This document shows, piece after piece, positions 1 through 8,964 of a DNA stretch of 34,829 nucleotides (its first letter is position 1; each line of letters opens with the position of its first letter). The stretch comes from Asterionellopsis glacialis (lineage: Eukaryota > Bacillariophyta > Plagiogrammaphyceae > Rhaphoneidales > Asterionellopsidaceae): assembly GCA_014885115.2 (NCBI GenBank), contig WKLE02002159.1, forward strand, positions 1-34,829. The letters run 5' to 3'. The notes under the pieces are model-generated. The model was not told the DNA's origin. It saw nothing but the letters and a program-made list of their open reading frames with translations, and did not search any database. The position numbers were made by a program, and so were the translations under genes.

Positions 1-258
1 CTTGTCGTATATCGCCTGGTTTCATCCCTATCAATGCTGATTCTACACCTTTCACCATTGACCCGGAACCAATGACTGTACATGAATAATCTAGATCTTT
101 ATCAAATGCACCACCCTGTGGTCCCCCTTTAGCTTTGAAGGGTCTACCAAAGTAACCATTAGTATATCCAGACCAATCAAATACAACACGATCACCTGTA
201 CTTGCATCTTCACCCTCTGGTCCATCCTTCACAATACAGTATGACCAACTCTCAGGTG
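1..258 (-). CDS. FKBP-type peptidyl-prolyl isomerase fragment, open at the left edge
   Basis: Reading the minus strand from about 258 down to 1 gives an uninterrupted FKBP-like frame of about 85 residues. It runs from TPESWSYCIVKDGPEGEDAS through GDRVVFDWSGYTNGYFGRPF and GGAFDKD to GSGSMVKGVESALIGMKPG, and it is cut by the window edge. The order (GDxVxxxWxGY, then FD, then GSG-x-VxGxExALxGM) is that of FKBP rotamases, closest in style to algal and plant plastid FKBPs. These catalyse cis-trans isomerisation of Xaa-Pro bonds. The Trp of the classical GWE pocket is Val here, as in many divergent plastid FKBPs. No ATG precedes the domain: upstream, the same frame is the first residues of a retrotransposon RNase H. 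It is therefore either an exon of a host gene disrupted by the element or a retro-chimera. The fold is fairly certain; expression is unknown. Confidence 0.72.
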
Positions 259-368
259 TTTGATAGTTGCTTGCATCAGTACATATGTGGAATTCTTTCT
301 TGAATTTTGGGAAAGCTAATAGGGTTTCTCTACTTATGACTTCTTTTATTTGATTAAAGGCTTGGACG
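259..368 (-). pseudogene. RNase H N-terminal stub of the retrotransposon
   Basis: After the frameshift near 368 the minus strand encodes a connection segment and then FHICTDASNYQ, the standard opening of a Ty3/gypsy RNase H (TDAS-x-YQ, carrying the first catalytic Asp). In intact elements this is followed by LG and the rest of the nuclease. Here the frame instead continues directly into FKBP-like sequence. The breakpoint is therefore near base 258. Confidence 0.78.
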
Positions 369-1118
369 GGTGTCATCCCATACAAATTCTGCCTTGTTTG
401 ATACCATAGCCGTGAGTGGGGCTAGGATGTGACTTCGTCTTTGCCACATATCGTGATAGTAATTAATCTCACCTAAGAATTTCCTTAATTGGTATTTAGT
501 CTTAGGAGGCTCTAAATGTTGTATTGCTTCCACTTTCTTGTGCTGTGGTTGGATACCATCATGAGTTAGCCAGTTGCCTAGATATTCAATCTGGTCCATG
601 GCAAAATGGGATTTGTTAATGTTTACTACAAAACCAGCTTCTGATTGGAGGCTGAGTACCACATCAACTTTGCTGACATGGTCTTCAAAAGTGGCTTTTC
701 ACGTGATTAAAATATTTTCTATATATGCCTGTGCAAAGTCTAGGTCACCTAGTATATTATTCATGATTTTCTGAAAGATATCAGGGCTGTTGGTTATACC
801 CATAGGTAGGTGTTTGTACCTGCATTTACCTCATGGTAGAATTGTAGTGCACAGTTCATGTGATTTCTCATCTAACGGAACGTGATAGTAACCCATACTT
901 AGATCAATTGCAGTTGCATATTGAAATCCATCTAGTTTTTGTAGTAGGTCAACTATTTTTGGTAACAGAAATGGTTTCCTCTTAATTACTTTGTTGAGTT
1001 GATGAAAGTTGATTATGATACATACATGGCCCGTTTTCTTTGGTACAACAAATGTGGGAGCTGCCCATTCACTGTCGTGGTTCTTTTCTAAAACACCTAT
1101 TGATTCTAGCCAGTTCAC
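354..1118 (-). pseudogene. Reverse transcriptase, Ty3/gypsy type, broken
   Basis: One minus-strand frame from 1118 to about 368 holds the RT. It begins with the fingers region (WAAPTFVVPKKTG), then the palm (ATAIDLSMGYYHVPLD) and, after a stop, the thumb/connection region (EYLGNWLTHDGIQP, LRKFLGEINYY). In-frame TGA codons fall at 831-833 and 699-701. The catalytic YxDD box reads Y-I-E-N (714-725), so both essential metal-binding Asp residues of that box are lost. The first catalytic Asp (in AIDLS) is kept. At about 368 the frame shifts; the next frame reads AFNQIKEVISRETLLAFPKF and leads into RNase H. A functional enzyme is excluded. Confidence 0.88.
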
Positions 1119-1328
1119 TTCCCATTTAGGTAGTCCCTTCTAAGGAACGTGGTACTTGGAACAGCCTAGCGTGATATGGTTCTGCGTTAGGTTCTATTTC
1201 TAGTCTAACTGGTTTTATCTTAAGTGTGCCAAGCCCGCCCTTAAAGGCTTGTGGTTATTTTTGTAGGCACTTAAGCATTATTTTTTGTTCGTTATAGGTA
1301 AGGTGTTTCCAGTCTGTGGCTGCCTTGC

Positions 1329-1803
1329 CTAAATTGACTTTGTGTCATAATTAGCATCTAATATGGATAATTGCTGTAGTTCTGCTCCCTTGAGGACAGC
1401 TGGCTGGACAGCCATGTGATAGATTGCTTCTGCACATTCAGGGTCTGAGACCTTGCAGCGGTATTTCATGGATAATTGATACCCTTCCCAGTGAAGGCCC
1501 ATGGCCTGCATCAGATTGGTTCCAACAATCATGTTGTACTGAGCATCTGCTTGGTTTGTTCGTTCATCCACGTGCCAAGACCAAACTATTGTCTTTTTGT
1601 CAGTGAAATCTGGGAGTGTTAATTTTATTTGTGCTTTCCACTTAGTGATAAAGTTACTACCCATGATGGACCACTGCGTAGGTTTAGGGTTGTTGCAAGT
1701 ACTGGCCTTCCCCTGTTTGACGAAATCCTTTAGGTAGTACCCATGTCCAGCAGGACCCCCATGGGAACGAGCTTACCATCCCAGTCTATTACCTTGCCTA
1801 CTA
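1329..1803 (-). pseudogene. Retropepsin-like protease region of the retrotransposon
   Basis: At 1733-1800 the minus strand reads KLVPMGVLLDMGTT followed by a TAA at 1730-1732. The hydrophobic-D-x-G-T-T arrangement is the active-site loop of a pepsin-like retroviral-type protease; the usual D-T-G or D-S-G is D-M-G here (Asp codon 1745-1747). A one-base shift continues into a 111-codon frame (1329-1664) with YNMIVGTNLMQAMGL, resembling the flap/C-terminal motif (IIGxDLL) of Ty3/gypsy proteases. The stop and shift make it non-functional. Confidence 0.6.
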
Positions 1804-2147
1804 CTTAAGTAGTGCGATGCATTGATTTTTGATTTTTCACTTTGTGCTGACTGTGCAGCATATTATACGATTGTTCTACGTTTGGGAAAAGGTTGGAATT
1901 AGTGTAGGAAGTAGGTGTAAAGCAATCGGTAAATTCTTCACTACTATTTTTACGTTTAGGTTTACTATGTTGGGTAAAGTACAAACTAGGTTCTTTATCG
2001 GAAGAAGAATCCGATTCATACTGCACTTTACATTTCTTTTTCTTACTATCTTTTGATACTTTTGAGCAAGTTAATCATTGCATTTACCTGTTCCTGCATA
2101 TACGTCTTGGATTTACCCAAATCCCTCTTTTACGACTTGTCTGCAGT

Positions 2148-2189
2148 ACACTTGTTGGTGTTATGGTTGTTAACACAGCAGTTGCTACA
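2148..2189 (-). other. CCHC zinc knuckle of the gag nucleocapsid
   Basis: The minus strand encodes C-S-N-C-C-V-N-N-H-N-T-N-K-C, an exact C-x2-C-x4-H-x4-C retroviral-type zinc knuckle that binds nucleic acid. It lies just after the stop of the gag frame and is shifted by one base relative to it, so gag has been broken immediately before its nucleocapsid. Confidence 0.75.
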
Positions 2190-2193
2190 CCAC

Positions 2194-2772
2194 TTACAAG
2201 TCACCTATGTTGTTCAGTACCAATTCAAAGACCTGTTCAGGATCTTTTTGGGCTGGTTTCTTGAGGCTGGCATTTTTGCTCTGGCAATTGGCATTTGCTG
2301 CTTGAAACAGCTGCCTTGCTCTGCCCTTCAAGAGGGTGAGCGCCATGGAAGTCTTGGATGAGGCTTTGGTGAGAGGATAATCCCTCTCAACCTCAGCAAA
2401 CTCAATCCTCCACTGGATCCACTCTTCAGCAGATCCATCCTCAAATTGCTTGACTCTCTTCTCAATGGTCTCAGAATCTGAGCCTTCATCAGAGGGATTG
2501 AAGCGGACCTCAATGGTCTTATACGCATCCTTGTTGTTGTGCTTGGACTCCAACCTCTCCTTCTTTGTTTTCAGGAAGGGAATTGCAGGAGGATTCAGCA
2601 GAGTCTGCTGTATACTCAACTCCTGAGCTTTCTTCTGAAACTCATTGGAGGAGTAGAAGGTCTTCATGTTTTTGAAGTTAAATCCTCTGAAAGAGGGAGT
2701 AACATTACTATGCCCTATGCTGCTACTGTCAAATGCAGCACAATACAAAACAAGCAGACAATCAACACACAA
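2194..2772 (-). pseudogene. Gag-like ORF of the retrotransposon (192 codons)
   Basis: A 192-codon frame, charged and helical, with no signal peptide. It contains a W-I-Q-W-R segment and a run (SMALTLLKGRARQLFQAANA) that resemble the capsid region of Ty3/gypsy gag proteins. It ends at a TAA immediately before an out-of-frame CCHC knuckle, so the product would lack the nucleocapsid. The assignment rests mainly on position upstream of protease and RT on the same strand, on its composition and on the knuckle. A weak link region with an acidic/serine-rich frame follows at 1805-2026. Confidence 0.68.
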
Positions 2773-3827
2773 AAGAAAAGAAGACTTTTATTTGGTGATG
2801 AAAATTATGAGCTTAATTTAATCCAGAGAAGATCCAGCAATTTAGTAAGAAGTAAAAGATTCAGTAAATATTAGTAAATGGTAAATTTGTGAGGTCTGTC
2901 TGCTTGCCCATGAACCAATCATCCATCCTCAAGAGTGTCCTACAGGGAGTGTACTTCAAGTCCTATCAGTAGTCTATTGACTACAAAAAGGTCCACAGAA
3001 TGGAGCACTCCTAAAATTCTGCCGGATCAAATTGAGCTGGCTGGATCAAATTCGTACTCCAAACTGTGCCAAACCCAAAATTCACTTGCTCTATTTGGTT
3101 CACTCTCTCTTAAACAGTCCAAATCATATAAAAATTTAGTATTTATTCCACAAAAATGGAATTACAGGACTACTTTCATATTTACAAGACAAATACATCA
3201 AAAGAATACTTTAGAGAGTTTCACATTGATACTCCACTGCAGGGGAGATAAGAGACGACTCCACCATGACCAACCTTGGTGATGACTGAGCACCTAGTGA
3301 CACAACAATCAATCATTCAAGCACTTTATCCCTTCCATCCGTCTCCATCATGAGACTTACCTACAAGGAATGGATTATGTTCATTCTTCTTTTTGATGAT
3401 GATGATCATCATCTTTACAATGACAATGATGACAACATTTTTGGCACAGCTTTATCTGACCCTATTCTTGTCTATCATTTTCAACACTGGTTACGACAGA
3501 ATAGAGCCACAAAAGAATACAGGACCGGAGAGAGACAAGTGGAGCATACTCATGACTAGAGTATGTTGTGCGTTGATTGCTGAGTAATTAGTGATGGTGG
3601 TGTAATCTTGCGTATGTTGATGTCATTTTGTTTGTAAAGAGAGATTTCTCTTTGTTTGGCGCAGGATATGTGGATTTGGAACCAAGCATCAGTTGGGACA
3701 CAGTTTGATCTGGTTGGATTAGTCTGTAAGGGGGGGGGGGTGAACAAACTAATCCAAAAAAGCTAATTTGATTCGGGGAACCCGGAAAAGAGCTGGATCA
3801 ATTTGAGATTTTTGCTCCAAAAATCCA
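2773..3827. other. Gene-free spacer, probable retrotransposon leader or LTR remnant
   Basis: No supportable gene. The stretch upstream of gag probably contains the untranslated leader and a decayed LTR, but I cannot place borders. It includes a GAT/ATC-rich run at about 3393-3420, a run of ten G at about 3730-3739, and short repeats of GGATCAAATT (around 3022 and 3044, with a related copy near 3795). The 60-115-codon frames seen on both strands overlap each other and have no recognisable domains. Confidence 0.5.
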
Positions 3828-5055
3828 ATGAGGAAAATGAGCACTGACAGCAAGTGTTCATTCTCCAGTATGTGCTGTTTGAATGTTTTGCTTCTTTTGA
3901 CACATTTTAACAAAAAAACATTGCTGGAGATGCCATTATTTGCAAATGGTGTGACCACATCTTGCAATAATGTAATCAACTCTGCCAATATTATTGCAGC
4001 GTTCACACTCTCCTTTCTTGCGATACATTCATCAATCCATTCTGATTTTACTCATGTCCACAATAATGAGACACGTCCATTGCAGAATGTTCCAATTCCA
4101 TTGACTTTCAATGAACTTTGGGGAGAAGCTGGACAGATAGAATTATGTAGATGGGGGGCTGATGGAGGGGGTACTAGTAACAGCAGTGATGTAGACAATA
4201 TCCATGCTCCACCACCCGAGCGGATCTGGTTACGAAATTCTAATGCAGCAATAGATGCTGACGGGGGTAGAAACAGCATACTTTTGACAATATCAATACC
4301 CAAAGTCATCAACAAAGTATTCATCCAAAAGTCTGGAGGATTCATACAAAATATTACTGAAACACAACAAATTGCATTTACCAATGCACATAAATCATGG
4401 CATATAAAAAATCCAGGCTACATAATCCACTACTACGACTTGGATCAATGCCGATTGTACTATCTCCACCAATATTTCCACCCATTTTTCTTCGGGCATT
4501 TGATTGTTTACAAGCATTTGCAATGAAGGTTGACTTCTTTAGAATAGCCATATTATATCTAGAAGGGGGGTGGTATACAGATTGGAAAGAAGTGGCCCTG
4601 GTTGACAACTTGTTATTGGACAAGCTTGCCATGGATATAGATTTTTTTGCAATTAAGGACAAAATCAAAGATGCAGGATGTATCCAAAATGCATTATTAG
4701 GGCAATACCACGACACCCCATTCTGTCAGAAATGTTGAAACAAATATTGATCAATGTTCAATCAAGTTATTACAGCAATGGACGCCTTGCTGAGATTGAT
4801 ATTTCAGGACTATGCCTGTTTGGTGTATAAGGAAATTATAGCAGCGAGCAATGAAACATTAAAGTTGCGAATTAGGCTTGGGTAATCGTATGCCGGTGGG
4901 GGTGTCGTATCTAAATTCAATGGAAAGGCACTCATCCAACACAAGTGTGATGGCTGTGGCGAGGGTCAAAGCTGGATCGATGGCAATAATTATGTTGAAA
5001 TGCATAAGAAGAGAGAACTATTCTGTCAAGATGCAGGTACCCTATTCAATGTGCA
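3828..5055 (+). pseudogene. DXD/OCH1-like glycosyltransferase relic with several frameshifts
   Basis: Sugar-transferase signatures appear in order on the plus strand but in three frames. The first frame (3828-~4485) has an N-terminal hydrophobic segment (about residues 45-65, type II membrane style), then SIPKVINKVFIQKSG and KSWHIKNPGYIIHYYDLDQC, matching the IPKxIHQ...W...NPGxxxxxxxD start of the Gly_transf_sug (DXD) fold. The second frame (from ~4485) has RAFDCLQAFAMKVDFFRI and YLEGGWYTDWKE, the AxxxADxxRxxxLxxxGGxYxD core. A third frame (from ~4714) has HPILSEMLKQ and ends at a TAA at 4828-4830. A fourth segment (~4916-5050) reads CGEGQSWIDGNNY, plausibly the C-terminus. The usual D-x-D is D-W-K in this reading. 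Intact relatives act in the Golgi on glycan synthesis; this copy cannot be translated through. An intron could explain one junction but not all. Confidence 0.72.
3830..3922 (+). repeat. Direct repeat copy A flanking the glycosyltransferase relic
   Basis: This copy contains GAGCACTGACAGCAAGTG and, at its end, GCTTCTTTTGACACATTTTA plus a poly-A run and CAT. Copy B at 5450-5575 has the same blocks in the same order. Copy A overlaps the first ~30 codons of the glycosyltransferase frame, so that apparent N-terminus may be repeat-derived. Confidence 0.75.
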
Positions 5056-5449
5056 TTAGGAAGAACACGAAATGCCTATGTGATTGGAAAATGGTTGTTT
5101 AGCTGGTACTTATTGTATTTAGGATTTATGATATGGAAAGAATTGCAACTTTACCCTACACCTAGTCTTTCTTACATTATTACAATGCTCTATCTGAACC
5201 AATCATTTATGGTACCTTCTAATTAAAATTTTATCACCAAGTTCATCCTCTGCTGCATTGATGCAATTGATATTCAATAAAAGTAATCCACTGTCTTCAT
5301 TGTCACCATTGGCATCCTCTCCATTAGGAGGACTTGGTGATATGGCATCCATGATGGGTGTTTTGGGTGATCTTATGGTTGCTGGAGGCTTTCCAAACTG
5401 TAGTCGTCCCTCTGTACACAAAAATGGTCAATAGCATATTGTATAACAA

Positions 5450-5575
5450 CAGGAAAGGAGCACTAACAGCAAGTGCTCGTTCTATAGTATGCTGAATGAA
5501 AGTGATCATTTTCATGGACAATCATGTTTCCTGGGTCGTGTTATGCTTCTTTTGACACATTTTAACAAAAAACAT
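5450..5575 (+). repeat. Direct repeat copy B flanking the glycosyltransferase relic
   Basis: The copy opens with AGGAAAGGAGCACTAACAGC and closes with GCTTCTTTTGACACATTTTA plus poly-A and CAT. It is the same orientation as copy A, with a few substitutions and about 35-40 extra bases in the middle (around 5505-5540). Confidence 0.72.
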
Positions 5576-5963
5576 ATACATGTTTCATTTCTTTGAAATT
5601 TACCTCCTCCTATTCGTGAAATTCTAGGTCGTACATAATTATTGTTCTCATTGATGAATTTGACTTTTCCTCTTCACTTCCCTTTCCTTTGTATATCTGA
5701 TTTGTTGGTGCTCTAGAGTATTTCACTATAATATATGATTCGTTTCAAGATGGAATGAGCGGCAAGGATCATGGCGAGGAAAAATATACAGTATTCTCAA
5801 CAGTGCATTGACTCCAGAGGGTCGGTCACAATAGGATCTGGACCTGGTATCTTTGAGAAGTTAGGGATAGGACTACGTGTGTTCTTGCCGGCTCCAGCTT
5901 CTGTTCTCCGATTGCTAGTTAGTAGGACAAAGTGCCTACTTGGTACTGATAGTAGTAAGTATT

Positions 5964-6024
5964 CGTACCTGGTACCTGTACCGTACTGATACTGTCGATG
6001 AAATACCGGTACAGTTACATACCT
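5964..6024. repeat. GTAC-rich cluster 1
   Basis: The core CGTACCTGGTACCTGTACCG is followed by ATACTG and ACCGGTACAG blocks. Several overlapping GGTACC-type palindromes can pair with one another. Confidence 0.6.
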
Positions 6025-6060
6025 CGAACAAGATACTGTAATAGAAATGACGTACCACAA

Positions 6061-6098
6061 GTACGAGCTCCGACTAGTGCAGATTCTGCACCCCCCCT
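6061..6098 (+). repeat. Left arm of a long inverted repeat
   Basis: Begins GTACGAGCTCCGACTAG and ends in a C run. The reverse complement of 6667-6705 matches it with about four differences. The arms are ~570 bp apart. Confidence 0.72.
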
Positions 6099-6666
6099 TC
6101 TCGTGCATTTCGACACAAAAAAATTTTATGCGAGAAACTCCACACAAAAGTGAGCTCATGACCTATTTTCAAATGTCAAAGTGACAGTATTCTACGGCGG
6201 GAAAATCAGGAAATTCAAACTGGTCGACCAAATGGCACTGCCGCCATGGCCATAAACCTAACAATCTGCCTTAGAATAGATCGCTTATTGTCATCTTAGA
6301 AGGGACGGATACAATTATTGTCCGCAAGACTACCAAACATCAACAGAAATGCAGATTTAACCCTTTGCAAAAGTGTTGGGCGAGATAGAACATCACATCA
6401 CGTAGCAACACTAGGGGAATGTTCCAGATCAATGATAATCAACAATCAACCAATTACATATATAAAAAGTCACACTAAATACATCCCACTAGTGACTTAT
6501 TGTCTTACGAAGATTGTCATCTTAGGAACGGAAAGAAAATTGTTGTCTTAGGAAAGAATGAGCCGGCGGCCAGCGGTAAAGTGAACGTCATTGTTACCAC
6601 AGTAGAGGACAGCAACTTTCCGCCAAAATGTGCGCGTGATCCAGCCAAGACCTGTCAAGAGCCAAG

Positions 6667-6705
6667 AGGGGGGGGATCAGAGTCTGCGCTAGTCGGAGCT
6701 CGTAC
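6667..6705 (-). repeat. Right arm of a long inverted repeat
   Basis: Reverse complement of the 6061-6098 arm, sharing GTACGAGCTCCGACTAG and GCAGA-TCTG followed by seven or eight C. It is followed by a near-perfect palindrome with core CAACAGCTGTTG at 6714-6725 and a GTAC cluster. Confidence 0.72.
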
Positions 6706-7466
6706 GCAAGGTGCAACAGCTGTTGTACGTACCTTGTACAGTGGTAGTATCTTCCGGAACTTACCACATATATTTTTTAATAAAGGTGATACAGTCGATG
6801 GTAGGTTGGAGTAACATATCATGAAAACGCTACTCTTCAGTATGTACCTCATAGAACATGTCCAAACTACGAAAGATATCAAATTGCGCTTTTTTCAGGC
6901 GCGACAACACTAACTGCTGAACAAAAATGCAGCGTACGGTACTTAGTCGACTACCCCGTACAGGTACAAGCTAGCAGGTACAGGCAATGCATAATTGAGG
7001 CAGTCAACATTATTATCGCTAAATTATGAAGTAATTAACAAAAACATGTAACTTCTTTTTAACGCTTATTGAATTTAAATCAACTCTTCACAGATACAAG
7101 GGAGGCTGAAGCGATTGTATTCGTTTTTTTGAAGAAAATTATATTTATTACTGAGCGTTGGACCTTTTTTTTCATAGATATTTTTAAGAAATCAGTACAA
7201 CCAGAACTCCGCCGTTGGTCCTAATTAGTCTAAAAGAATGGTGAAGTCTTACCACATTGCACGAAAACTTCAAGAAGTTTCATGATCAACTTCCTAAATA
7301 TATCTACCCGTAGTCACGTATGTCTGTTCCTGAAGTCTACGGGGATATAATATGTTGAAAAGTTCTCATTTTGGTTCGGAAAAGAAACATTATCTTCCGT
7401 CGCTACGCATTTGGAGGCATGCGGGTGCGTTGTACGTATCTAGCCACAGGAATGGAATCTGTTTAT

Positions 7467-7514
7467 GGTACTTGTACCGGGTACAGTCAGTACTGGTACC
7501 TGGTACACTTGTAT
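7467..7514. repeat. GTAC-rich cluster upstream of the WD40 gene
   Basis: Contains GTACCGGGTACAGTCAGTAC followed by TGGTACCTGGTACAC. GTAC recurs about every 6-10 bases. It ends 329 bp before the WD40 start codon. Confidence 0.6.
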
Positions 7515-7842
7515 GTGGCTAACAACCCACCTTCCCGGCAAAAAGGTATCGTACCGTACATAGAGCCCTCTAAAGAGATCACTCGAAAAAGTTAGGAAGA
7601 GTAGGAACGACATCACTTCAACTCCCATAGCAAGGCAGGCTTGTTTCCTTTTAGATTCGTGCCGTGCAAGATCATTCGTTGTTCTTTCGGGTCGCATTTT
7701 CCATCACTTTCAAAGGCGAACGCCTAGTAGAGAGTCAACAACAGAAGCCGCGATTGAGATATTCTCCTTCATTTTGTAATCAAGATCCTGTAACATTGAC
7801 GCACGATTCATCATTACAATAGCAAGATCATAGTCTGATACG

Positions 7843-8880
7843 ATGATGGCAACTGCAACCAGTACCGTTCTGGAGGAAGTGCATTCTTCACTCATGAACA
7901 AGACCGATGTATACGGCGGACATACCAATTGGATTCAATCAATCGTATTGACTCCCGACAACAACTACTTGGTCTCTGGTTCGTGGGATAAAACTGTGAA
8001 AATGTGGAATGTAAAAACAGGAAAACTTGTACGAACATTTGTCGGTCATGATGGACCTGTATTTTCGGTCAAAGTTTGCCCAGATACCAAATATTTAGCT
8101 ACAGGATCCGCGGATGAAACAGCAAAGTATTGGAATATAGAAACCGGTGAATTACTCTACACATTTTCTGGGCATACCAATTGTGTCCAATCCGTGGATT
8201 TGAGTAATGATGGGCGTCATTTGCTGACAGGATCAGACGATGGGACGTGTAAATTATGGAACTTGGAAACTGGTAACTTGATCCGTACCTACATCACGAA
8301 ACGACATGGTACGGCATGGTCTGTTGATTTTTCACTCAATGGTAAATACTTTGCAGTGGGATACAATGATGGTACCGCTAAATTATGGGAAACCAAGACA
8401 GCCAAAGTTGTACGTATCTTTGTGGGCCATACAGATTCCATCTACAGTGTAGCATTATCATTGAATGGATTGTATTTAGTGACAGGATCACACGATTTGA
8501 CTGCACGACTATGGGGTATACAAAGTGGTAAACAAGTTCGTACGTTTGGCTCGAAACTATCTGGTAAAGGTGGGCGTGGTCTCCGAGGTGGACATAAGGC
8601 TGAAATATATTCAGTTATCCTTTCGTCAGATTCAAGATGTTTAGTGACAAGTTCATGGGATAAAACAGCCAAACTTTGGGATGTTAATACAGGTAAAGAA
8701 ATTCGCAGTTTTGCTGGACATGGACGACATGTATCCTCGGTATCTATTTCCAGCGATAATAGGCGTATAGCTACTGGATCATGGGATACTACCATGAAGA
8801 TTTGGGATGCGAAAACTGGAAAACTAATGATGACAGTGGGTTCTTCAAATACCACTTCTGGAAGTAATGATTACATGTAA
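7843..8880 (+). CDS. Seven-bladed WD40-repeat protein (345 aa)
   Basis: An intronless 345-residue protein made almost entirely of seven WD40 repeats of about 42 residues. Each has the GH...(S/A)-x-D/S...G-S-x-D-x-T-x-K-x-W core; for example GSWDKTVKMWNVKTGK is repeat 1, GSADETAKYWNIETGE repeat 2 and GSWDTTMKIWDAKTGK repeat 7. Seven repeats close a single beta-propeller, so this is a stand-alone scaffold with no enzymatic domain, signal peptide or membrane segment. Repeat 4 lacks the usual GH dipeptide (KRHGTAWSVDFS), and repeat 5 is followed by an insert (SGKGGRGLRG). The first of two adjacent ATGs was taken as start; the next Met changes nothing of note. Repeats are unusually regular, as in bacterial and protist WD40 proteins of unknown role. 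The binding partner cannot be told from sequence. An AATAAA lies at 9053-9058. Confidence 0.95.
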   Translation: MMATATSTVLEEVHSSLMNKTDVYGGHTNWIQSIVLTPDNNYLVSGSWDKTVKMWNVKTGKLVRTFVGHDGPVFSVKVCPDTKYLATGSADETAKYWNIETGELLYTFSGHTNCVQSVDLSNDGRHLLTGSDDGTCKLWNLETGNLIRTYITKRHGTAWSVDFSLNGKYFAVGYNDGTAKLWETKTAKVVRIFVGHTDSIYSVALSLNGLYLVTGSHDLTARLWGIQSGKQVRTFGSKLSGKGGRGLRGGHKAEIYSVILSSDSRCLVTSSWDKTAKLWDVNTGKEIRSFAGHGRHVSSVSISSDNRRIATGSWDTTMKIWDAKTGKLMMTVGSSNTTSGSNDYM

Positions 8881-8890
8881 AAGAGACAAC

Positions 8891-8951
8891 GAGAGAGAGA
8901 AAAAAAAAGAAAGGAAAAAAAAAAAAAAAGAGAAAAAAAAGAGAGAGAAAA
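8891..8951 (+). repeat. 61-nt pure polypurine tract after the WD40 stop codon
   Basis: Only A and G for 61 bases, alternating GA-runs and A-runs, starting 11 bases after the stop codon and followed by more purine-rich sequence to 8964. It lies in the presumed 3' UTR. Confidence 0.9.
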
Positions 8952-8964
8952 CAAGAGAGAAAAA

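Larger units (their letters stand above)
259..2772 (-). mobile_element. Decayed Ty3/gypsy-type LTR retrotransposon, internal region
   Basis: In transcription order (high to low coordinate) the minus strand carries a gag-like ORF, a CCHC zinc knuckle, a retropepsin-like stretch, a reverse transcriptase and the first residues of RNase H. Protease-RT-RNase H order with this RT type is Ty3/gypsy. The element is dead: the frame changes after gag, after the protease motif and before RNase H, there are at least two in-frame stops in the RT, and the RT catalytic motif is mutated. RNase H is truncated at its first catalytic Asp region (CTDASNYQ) and integrase is absent. I could not find LTRs. The upstream one would lie somewhere between 2.8 and 3.7 kb, but I see no convincing terminal dinucleotides or primer-binding site, and the other end is outside the window or lost. 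Confidence 0.85.
5576..7842. other. Gene-poor spacer rich in short repeats
   Basis: I find no supportable gene in this 2.3 kb. It contains GTAC-rich hairpin clusters (5964-6024, 6701-6745, 6932-6986, 7467-7514), a ~38 bp inverted repeat pair, and two related blocks reading TTGTCATCTTAG near 6290 and 6517. Frames up to 120 codons occur but run across the GTAC repeats and have no domain. The last ~300 bases must include the WD40 gene promoter; I see no clear TATA box. Confidence 0.5.

Noticed and set aside
1424..2361. Plus-strand ORFs across the retrotransposon
   Set aside because: Antisense shadows of the minus-strand element; no domains of their own.
2773..3748. Possible LTR upstream of gag
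   Set aside because: No pair of long terminal repeats can be compared inside the window, and no clear TG…CA ends or primer-binding site was found.
5203..5440. 72-codon minus-strand ORF with an acidic Asn-rich stretch
   Set aside because: Could be an isolated exon, but no splice partner or homologous motif is visible.
5797..6159. 120-codon minus-strand ORF
   Set aside because: It runs through the GTAC cluster and inverted-repeat arm, which supply its Tyr/Gly/Thr-rich middle, and no domain or supporting context is visible.
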